This document shows positions 58,879 through 64,000 of a stretch of 64,000 nucleotides of DNA, one piece after another. Numbering within the stretch: position 1 is the stretch's first letter; the number at the start of each line of letters is the position of its first letter. The position numbers and the translations under genes are program-made. Under the pieces are notes generated by a model. It saw nothing but the letters and a program-made list of their open reading frames with translations. It was not told the origin of the DNA and did not search any database. The stretch comes from Herbihabitans rhizosphaerae (lineage in GTDB: Bacteria > Actinomycetota > Actinomycetes > Mycobacteriales > Pseudonocardiaceae), in NCBI RefSeq assembly GCF_004216555.1, contig NZ_SGWQ01000004.1, positions 124,001-188,000 on the forward strand, in the 5' to 3' direction.

Positions 58879-59925
58879 TCACAAGCGGTTGCGGGCGCGG
58901 CGGCGCTGCTGGTCGAACCAGACGGCGGCGATCAAGACCGCTCCGACCGCGATCATCTGCCAGAAGTCCTGCACGCCGACGATGTTGAATCCCTTCTTCA
59001 ACACCGCCGGGATGAACACCCCGATCACCGTGCCCAGCACCGATCCGATGCCGCCGAACAGGCTGGTTCCGCCCATCACGACAGCGGCGATCGCATTGAG
59101 GTTGTCGGTCGCGTGCGCGGAGATCGTGGTCGAGCCGTAGTAGGCCAGCGACATGAACCCGGCGACTCCGGCCAGCAGGCCGGTGAGCAGGTACACCAAG
59201 GTCAGGTGTCGGGTGACGCCGATACCGGAACGGCGTGCCGCCTCCGCGTTGGAGCCGACGGCGTAGGTGTGCCGGCCGAATCGCGTGGTGTGCAGCAGCC
59301 ACGCGGCGACCGCGGTGATCACCACGGCGACGAGCACCAGGTTCGGGATTCCGCCGAACGAGGTGCCGTAGCCGAGAGTGTTGCGCAACTCGGTGGGCAC
59401 GGTGCGGATGTCCGATCCGTTGTTGATCAGACTGGCCGCGCCCAGTGCCGCGCCGAGGGTTCCGAGGGTGACGATCAGCGGCGGGATCTTGGCCACCGCG
59501 ATCAGGAACCCGTTGAGGAAGCCCCACGCCGTGCCGCCCGCGATAGCGACGACGAGCCCGACGAGGATCACGTCCCAACCGGCGTTCAGCGCGTTTCCGT
59601 TGGGAGACATGGCTTCCATGGTCTTCGCCGACACCATGCCGGCGAAGATCAGTACCGAACCGACGGACAGGTCGATGCCGCCGGTGATGATCACGAACGT
59701 CATGCCGACCGCGAGCACGAGCAGCACGGCCGTCTCGATGAGCAGGGTCTGTGCGGTGAACACGGTGGGGAACGCGTCCGGCGCGAGCACGCTGAACACG
59801 ATCACCAGGCCGAGCAGGACCAGCCCGATCCAGAACGTGTTCGCGGTCAGCAGTCGGGTGCGCAGGCTCTGCCGCTCGATGGTGTGCACGCCGTTGGTGT
59901 CCACTGTGGACTCATCGGTCGTCAC
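58879..59925 (-). CDS. Sugar ABC transporter permease (RbsC/FrcC-type)
   Basis: The GTG at 59925 follows AGGAGG and overlaps the ATPase stop (GTGA). The 348-residue protein has about ten hydrophobic helices and the BPD_transp_2 family motif GMTFVIITGGIDLSVGSVLI, and later AVGSNAEAARRSGIGV in the cytoplasmic coupling loop. It forms the membrane channel of a monosaccharide importer, probably as a homodimer. The N-terminal 30 residues contain one copy of the dispersed palindrome (ESTVDTNG). Confidence 0.92.
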   Translation of the reverse strand: MTTDESTVDTNGVHTIERQSLRTRLLTANTFWIGLVLLGLVIVFSVLAPDAFPTVFTAQTLLIETAVLLVLAVGMTFVIITGGIDLSVGSVLIFAGMVSAKTMEAMSPNGNALNAGWDVILVGLVVAIAGGTAWGFLNGFLIAVAKIPPLIVTLGTLGAALGAASLINNGSDIRTVPTELRNTLGYGTSFGGIPNLVLVAVVITAVAAWLLHTTRFGRHTYAVGSNAEAARRSGIGVTRHLTLVYLLTGLLAGVAGFMSLAYYGSTTISAHATDNLNAIAAVVMGGTSLFGGIGSVLGTVIGVFIPAVLKKGFNIVGVQDFWQMIAVGAVLIAAVWFDQQRRRARNRL

Positions 59926-60698
59926 GCGGCATCCTCCTGGGTGAGCGCGCCGGTCATGGCGCCGACGAGATCTTCGAGCGTCGCGTCCGCCGCGGTGAAC
60001 CGGGCGACCCGCTTGCCGAGCCGCAGCACCTCGACCCGGTCGGCGACCGCCAGCACCTCGGGCATGTTGTGGCTGATCAGCACGACGGCCATGCCCTGGT
60101 CGCGGACCTTGCGGATCACGTTCAGCACGCGTTCGCGCTGCACCACACCGAGCGCGGCGGTCGGCTCGTCCATGAACACGACCTTGCTGGCCCACACGAC
60201 CGAACGGGCCACCGCGACACTCTGCCGCTGCCCGCCGGACAGCGACCCGATCGGCACGTCGATGCTCTGCAGGGTCACGCCGAGTCTGGCGAACTCCTGC
60301 GACGCGCGTTTGCGCATGGCCCGTTTGTCGAGCATGCCGAGTCTGCCGAGGAAGCCGGGCAGCCGAAGCTCTCTGCCGAGGAACAGGTTCGCGGCCGGGT
60401 CCAGCTCCGGTGCGACGGCGAGATCCTGGTACACGGTCTCGATGCCGAGCTTGCGCGCCGCAGTGGGGGTGTCCATCCGCACGCGCTCGCCCTCGAAGAA
60501 GATCTCGCCGGAGTCCTGCTGCTCCACTCCGGACAGACACTTCACCAGTGTCGACTTGCCGGCGCCGTTGTCGCCGATCAGCGCGACCACCTCGCCGGCG
60601 CGCACCTCGAACGACGCGCCGCGCAGCGCCTCGACGGATCCGTAGCTCTTGGTCAGCTCGGACGCTTCCAGCAGCGGCTCGTTGGCCGTCTCGCTCAC
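59922..60698 (-). CDS. Sugar ABC transporter ATP-binding protein, single-domain (FrcA-like)
   Basis: The GTG at 60698 overlaps the lacI stop (GTGA) and follows AGGAGAGG. The 258-residue protein has Walker A ALIGDNGAGKSTLVKCLSGV, Q-loop VYQDLAVAPELDPAANLFLG, signature GSLSGGQRQSVAVARSV, Walker B VVFMDEPTAALGV and H-loop VVLISHNMPEVLAVAD. It has one ABC domain, unlike two-domain RbsA, which is like FrcA. The tight overlap with lacI and the permease shows one operon. Confidence 0.93.
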   Translation of the reverse strand: MSETANEPLLEASELTKSYGSVEALRGASFEVRAGEVVALIGDNGAGKSTLVKCLSGVEQQDSGEIFFEGERVRMDTPTAARKLGIETVYQDLAVAPELDPAANLFLGRELRLPGFLGRLGMLDKRAMRKRASQEFARLGVTLQSIDVPIGSLSGGQRQSVAVARSVVWASKVVFMDEPTAALGVVQRERVLNVIRKVRDQGMAVVLISHNMPEVLAVADRVEVLRLGKRVARFTAADATLEDLVGAMTGALTQEDAA

Positions 60699-61720
60699 GG
60701 GGTCACCTCTCCTGATCCGCGGGGTACCAGTCGAACGGGCAGCACGATTCGTCGTGGCGGGCCGTCGTCGCCGTGCATGCGCGCGAACAGCAGCTTGGCG
60801 GCGGCCTGGCCGAGTGCGGTCGTCTCGTGCGACACCACGGACACCGGTGGCACGAGCAGGTCGGCCAGTTCGAAGTCGTCGAAACCGACGAGGGCCGGGC
60901 GGTCGGCGCGGCCGGCGAGGGCGCGCAGCGCGTGCACGGTGATCCTGTTGTTCCCGGTGATCAGCGCGGTGGCCTGCTCGGATAACAGTCGGCTGACCGC
61001 GTCGCCGACGCTGGGCGCGTCGTGCGGGCCCATCTTCACGAGTCGCTCGTCGTAGGTCAGGCCGGCCTCGACGCATCCTTCGCGGTAGCCGCGCAGCCGC
61101 TCGGCCGCGGTGAAGATGTCCGGCGCGTCGCCGACGAACCCGATCCGGCGATGGCCGTGCGCGGCGAGGTGGGTCACCGCCGCCTTGGTGCCGCCGAGGT
61201 TGTCCACCAGCACGGTGTCCACCACGACGTCGCCGGGTGGGCGGTCCACGAAGACCACGGGTGTGCCGGAGCGGATCTCCGGCATCAGGTATCCGTGCTC
61301 GGTGCCGGCGGGGACGATGATCAGCCCGTCCACCCGGCGCGCGCAGAACTCCAGTGCCATCTCGCGTTCGCGGGCGGCGTCCTCGTCGGAGGAGGAGGTG
61401 AGCACCCGGCGGCCGAACGTGCCGGCGACCTCCTCGACGGCGCGGGTCAGCCCGGAGTAGAACGGGTTTGCCACGTCCTCGAGGACGAGCCCGATCGTTC
61501 CGGTGGTGGTACCGCGCCGGAGGTGGGATGCTCCCACGTTGGGGCGGAAGCCGAGCTGATCGATGGCCGCGCGTACCCGCCCGGCGGTCTCCCCGCTGAC
61601 CGCGGGCTCGTCGTTCACCACGCGTGACACGGTCTTGATGCTCACTCCGGCGAGGCGGGCGACGTCGCTCATGGTGGCCCGGCGTGGTTTGCCCGAGCTG
61701 GAGGGCGACAACGTTGTCAT
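60695..61720 (-). CDS. LacI-family transcriptional regulator of the sugar ABC operon
   Basis: This 341-residue regulator has the LacI HTH (TMSDVARLAGVSIKTVSRVV) and a sugar-binding core (TTTGTIGLVLEDVANPFYSG, LIIVPAGTEHGYLMPEIRSG, GHRRIGFVGDAPDIFTAAER, ALVGFDDFELADLLVPPVSV). It is the first gene of the operon and divergent from the GH92 mannosidase gene. A perfect palindrome GACAACGTTGTC covers its first codons and a near-copy precedes the mannosidase. The start could also be ATG at 61672 (SDVARLAG), placing the operator upstream. Confidence 0.92.
   Translation of the reverse strand: MTTLSPSSSGKPRRATMSDVARLAGVSIKTVSRVVNDEPAVSGETAGRVRAAIDQLGFRPNVGASHLRRGTTTGTIGLVLEDVANPFYSGLTRAVEEVAGTFGRRVLTSSSDEDAAREREMALEFCARRVDGLIIVPAGTEHGYLMPEIRSGTPVVFVDRPPGDVVVDTVLVDNLGGTKAAVTHLAAHGHRRIGFVGDAPDIFTAAERLRGYREGCVEAGLTYDERLVKMGPHDAPSVGDAVSRLLSEQATALITGNNRITVHALRALAGRADRPALVGFDDFELADLLVPPVSVVSHETTALGQAAAKLLFARMHGDDGPPRRIVLPVRLVPRGSGEVTP
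61707..61718. promoter_or_regulatory. LacI operator at the lacI start
   Basis: GACAA-CG-TTGTC is a perfect palindrome with the central CG typical of LacI-family sites. The 15 bases at 61706-61720 match 61920-61934 at 14 positions. Confidence 0.7.
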
Positions 61721-61920
61721 GATGGCCGGGATTCCACTACGCGCACCCGTTCGGTGTCAACTCATCAGCCGAACGAGGACTCCGCTCACTGTCCGTACCG
61801 CGTGATTCTGCGCTGGTACGTATGGATGAACCTCACTCACAGGTGTCACAAGTGAGCACGATCGGTCTTGACGCACGGGAACAAATCTCCGCATTGTGAC
61901 CGGTGTGGTCGGGCGTCACC

Positions 61921-61932
61921 GACAAGGTTGTC
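61921..61932. promoter_or_regulatory. LacI operator upstream of the GH92 gene
   Basis: GACAA-GG-TTGTC lies 46 bases before the mannosidase ATG and repeats the lacI site apart from one central base. Confidence 0.65.
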
Positions 61933-61978
61933 ATCCGATCGTGTGGTCAGCCGCTGATCAGTGGGAGGCAATGAAGCC

Positions 61979-64000
61979 ATGACCGACTCGATCGTTCCCA
62001 GAGGTGTTCGCCGGGCCACGCGCGGGTTGTTCGCTGCGGTGCTCGCCGCCGCGACCCTGATCCCGGTGTCCGGTGCCGTGTCCGCCCAGGAGGCGGCGGC
62101 CGAGGATCTGGCGAAATGGGTCAACCCGTACATCGGCACCAAACCGGGCGGGGCCGACCACGGCACCGGCGGCGGGGCGGGCAACACCTTTCCTGGCGCC
62201 GACGTGCCGTTCGGCATGGTGCAGTGGAGCCCGGACACGGTGACCCACCAGCACGGCGGCTACTTCTACGACGACAACCGGATCAAGGGCTTCAGCCTCA
62301 CGCACCTGTCCGGCGCCGGCTGCTCGACCTACCAGGACGTTCCGATCATGCCGTTCCCCGGCACGGTCACCACCTCACCGGCCACCGACCCGAACCGGTA
62401 CGTCTCCACGTTCAGCCACGACAAGGAGAAGATCACGCCCGGCTACTACGGCGTGGACCTCGACTCCGGCGTGAAGACCGAGCTGACCGCCACCCAGCGC
62501 ACCGGCATGGGCCGGTTCGCCTTCCCCGCGGACAAGCCGAAGACCATGCTGGTCAACACGTCCGGCTCGATCGCGGGCGCGGACGACGCGGAGACGGTCA
62601 TCGGCCGCGACACGATCAGCGGTTGGGTCACCAGCGGCCGGTTCTGCGGTGTGGACCACCGCTACCGGGTGTACTTCCACGCCCAGTTCGATCGGCCGTT
62701 CGAGTCCATCGGCACCTGGAAGGACGGCTCGGTCGACCACGGCAAGAGCGCCGAGCGCGGCGGATCGCCGCCGGACGTGGACTTGAAGAAGGTCAACGCG
62801 CCGAAGACCCGGCAGGACCAGGCGGTCGCCGGACGGTCGACGCGTGCCGGAAAGCCGGACGACACAACGGTTTCCGGCCCCGGCACGGGCGCGTTCGTGA
62901 GCTTCGACCGGCCCGACGTCGGTGTCCGGGTGGGCCTGTCGTTCGTGTCGATGGACGGCGCCAAGGGCAACCTGCGCGCGGAGAACCGGGGCAGCTCCTT
63001 CGACGAGATCACCAGGGACGCCCGTGCGGCCTGGAACGCGCGGCTCAACCGGATCCGGGTCAAGGGCGGCACCGACGCGCAGCGCACCACGTTCTACACC
63101 GCGCTGTACCACTCCCTGTTGCAGCCCAACGTGTTCTCCGACGCCGACGGCCGCTACATCGGGTTCGACGGACGCGTCCACGACGCCGGCCGAGGGCACG
63201 CGGTGTACTCGAACCTGTCCGGCTGGGACGTGTACCGCTCGGAGATGCAGCTGATCGCGCTGATCGCGCCGCGCGAGGCGTCCGACATCTCCAGATCGAT
63301 GATCGCGTTCGCCGAGCAGGGCGGGTCCTGGGACCGCTGGACGGTGGCCAACTCCTACACCGGCGTGATGGTCGGCGACCCGTACCACGCGATGGTGGCC
63401 AGCTCGTATGCCTTCGGTGCCAAGGACTTCGACGCGGCCAAGGCGCTGCGGCTGATGGTCAAGGGTGCCACCGAACCGACCCAGGGCTACCAGGAGCGGC
63501 CGGGCATCGAGGAGTACCTGGCCAAGGGCTACGTGCCGATGGGCACCAAGGACGTGTGGGGCCCCGCGGCCACCACGCTGGAGTACAACAGCGCCGACTT
63601 CGCGATCGCCGACCTGGCCGGCCGGCTCGGTGATCAGTCCACTGTGGACGAATTCATGCGGCGGGCGCAGTTCTGGCAGAACCTGTACAACCCGGGCAGC
63701 GGGTACCTGCACCCGCGCAACGCGGACGGGTCGTTCATCGAGCCGTTCAACCCGGCCAGCGGCGAGGGCTGGGTCGAGGGCAACGGCGCGCAGTACAACT
63801 GGATGGTGCCGTTCAACTCGCGCGGCCTGATCAACGCGATGGGCGGCGACACCGAGACGATCAAGCGGCTCGACCACTACTTCACCGAGCTGAACGCCGG
63901 TCCGCAGCGGCCGTACGCGTTCATGGGCAACGAGCCGTCGATGCCGGCACCGTGGCTGTACTCCTACGCCGGCGCGCCGTACAAGACGCAGTCGATCGCC
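61979..64000 (+). CDS. Secreted GH92-family alpha-mannosidase (3' end outside window)
   Basis: The frame starts at the ATG at 61979 (GGGAGG ten bases upstream) and stays open for 674 codons to the end of the window. A signal peptide (RRATRGLFAAVLAAATLIPV, cleavage near VSA-QEA) leads to a mature GH92 protein: VNPYIGTKPGGADHG, GAGNTFPGADVPFGMVQWSP, GFSLTHLSGAGCSTYQDVPI, LSGWDVYRSEMQLIALIAP, GYVPMGTKDVWGPAATTLEY and GWVEGNGAQYNWMVPFNSRG. GH92 enzymes are calcium-dependent exo-alpha-mannosidases. It would trim mannan or N-glycan-type chains outside the cell; the divergent ABC importer may take up the released sugar. Confidence 0.9.
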   Translation, partial: MTDSIVPRGVRRATRGLFAAVLAAATLIPVSGAVSAQEAAAEDLAKWVNPYIGTKPGGADHGTGGGAGNTFPGADVPFGMVQWSPDTVTHQHGGYFYDDNRIKGFSLTHLSGAGCSTYQDVPIMPFPGTVTTSPATDPNRYVSTFSHDKEKITPGYYGVDLDSGVKTELTATQRTGMGRFAFPADKPKTMLVNTSGSIAGADDAETVIGRDTISGWVTSGRFCGVDHRYRVYFHAQFDRPFESIGTWKDGSVDHGKSAERGGSPPDVDLKKVNAPKTRQDQAVAGRSTRAGKPDDTTVSGPGTGAFVSFDRPDVGVRVGLSFVSMDGAKGNLRAENRGSSFDEITRDARAAWNARLNRIRVKGGTDAQRTTFYTALYHSLLQPNVFSDADGRYIGFDGRVHDAGRGHAVYSNLSGWDVYRSEMQLIALIAPREASDISRSMIAFAEQGGSWDRWTVANSYTGVMVGDPYHAMVASSYAFGAKDFDAAKALRLMVKGATEPTQGYQERPGIEEYLAKGYVPMGTKDVWGPAATTLEYNSADFAIADLAGRLGDQSTVDEFMRRAQFWQNLYNPGSGYLHPRNADGSFIEPFNPASGEGWVEGNGAQYNWMVPFNSRGLINAMGGDTETIKRLDHYFTELNAGPQRPYAFMGNEPSMPAPWLYSYAGAPYKTQSIA

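Overview
The window comes from a high-GC actinobacterium, most likely of the Pseudonocardiaceae (Amycolatopsis-like). Reasons: strong G/C third positions, many GTG starts, several probable leaderless genes, a D104/K124 phosphofructokinase like that of Amycolatopsis methanolica, and a gene order that from memory follows Mycobacterium tuberculosis Rv2184c-Rv2171 (ArsA-like ATPase, hypothetical, acyltransferase, exoribonuclease, aroG, pknL, Rv2175c, polyprenyl synthase, MTHFR, lppM). The genus is an inference; no rRNA, tRNA or CRISPR array was seen.

Region by region. 1-8.6 kb: end of an ArsA-type ATPase, a ROK glucokinase, a TetR regulator, a shortened NAD(P)-binding protein, an imine-reductase-like enzyme, a PadR-controlled DrrAB-type exporter and an acyltransferase. 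8.5-10.5 kb: a small accessory island (XRE/TPR regulator, small protein, broken phosphotransferase) bounded by two copies of the acyltransferase 3' end. 10.6-18.6 kb: DedA, a NarL-type two-component pair, Rv2179c-like exoribonuclease, probable pyrophosphate-type PFK, an ABM-truncated haemoglobin fusion, a Clp-N/HTH protein and class II DAHP synthase. 18.6-28.9 kb: PASTA kinase and its Rv2175c-like partner, TetR/MFS/TetR, a crtE-crtI-crtB carotenoid operon and metF. 28.9-31.1 kb: a lower-GC WXG100/toxin/lipoprotein island between 70-bp direct repeats made from the 3' end of lppM. 31-38 kb: lppM, a DUF885 peptidase, an IS5-family element sitting in a stop codon shared by two convergent genes, and an SOS-linked HEPN gene. 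37.9-44.7 kb: a gene graveyard, small conserved genes and the Lhr helicase. 44.7-50.8 kb: a membrane-anchored Hsp70-like protein, two secreted proteins, DUF3046-recA-recX. 50.8-57.8 kb: barstar-like and GNAT genes, the sdhCAB operon with an appended SecD-head lipoprotein, and an MDR oxidoreductase. 57.8-64 kb: a LacI-controlled sugar ABC operon divergent from a secreted GH92 alpha-mannosidase that runs off the end.

How parts work together. The LacI regulator probably controls both the sugar importer and the mannosidase through two near-identical operators, which would link extracellular mannan trimming with uptake. PadR probably represses itself and the drrAB exporter through two ATACTC-N6-GAGTAT-type sites. 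LexA boxes precede recA and the HEPN gene. The least expected signals are (i) the toxin island with lppM-derived direct repeats, (ii) a second island with the same architecture at the acyltransferase gene, and (iii) a 13-bp palindrome, GTCCA-N3-TGGAC, found at least 13 times and, inside genes, always in one frame encoding Ser-Thr/Asn-(Val/Leu/Met)-Asp with Thr or Asn codons that are rare at this GC content.
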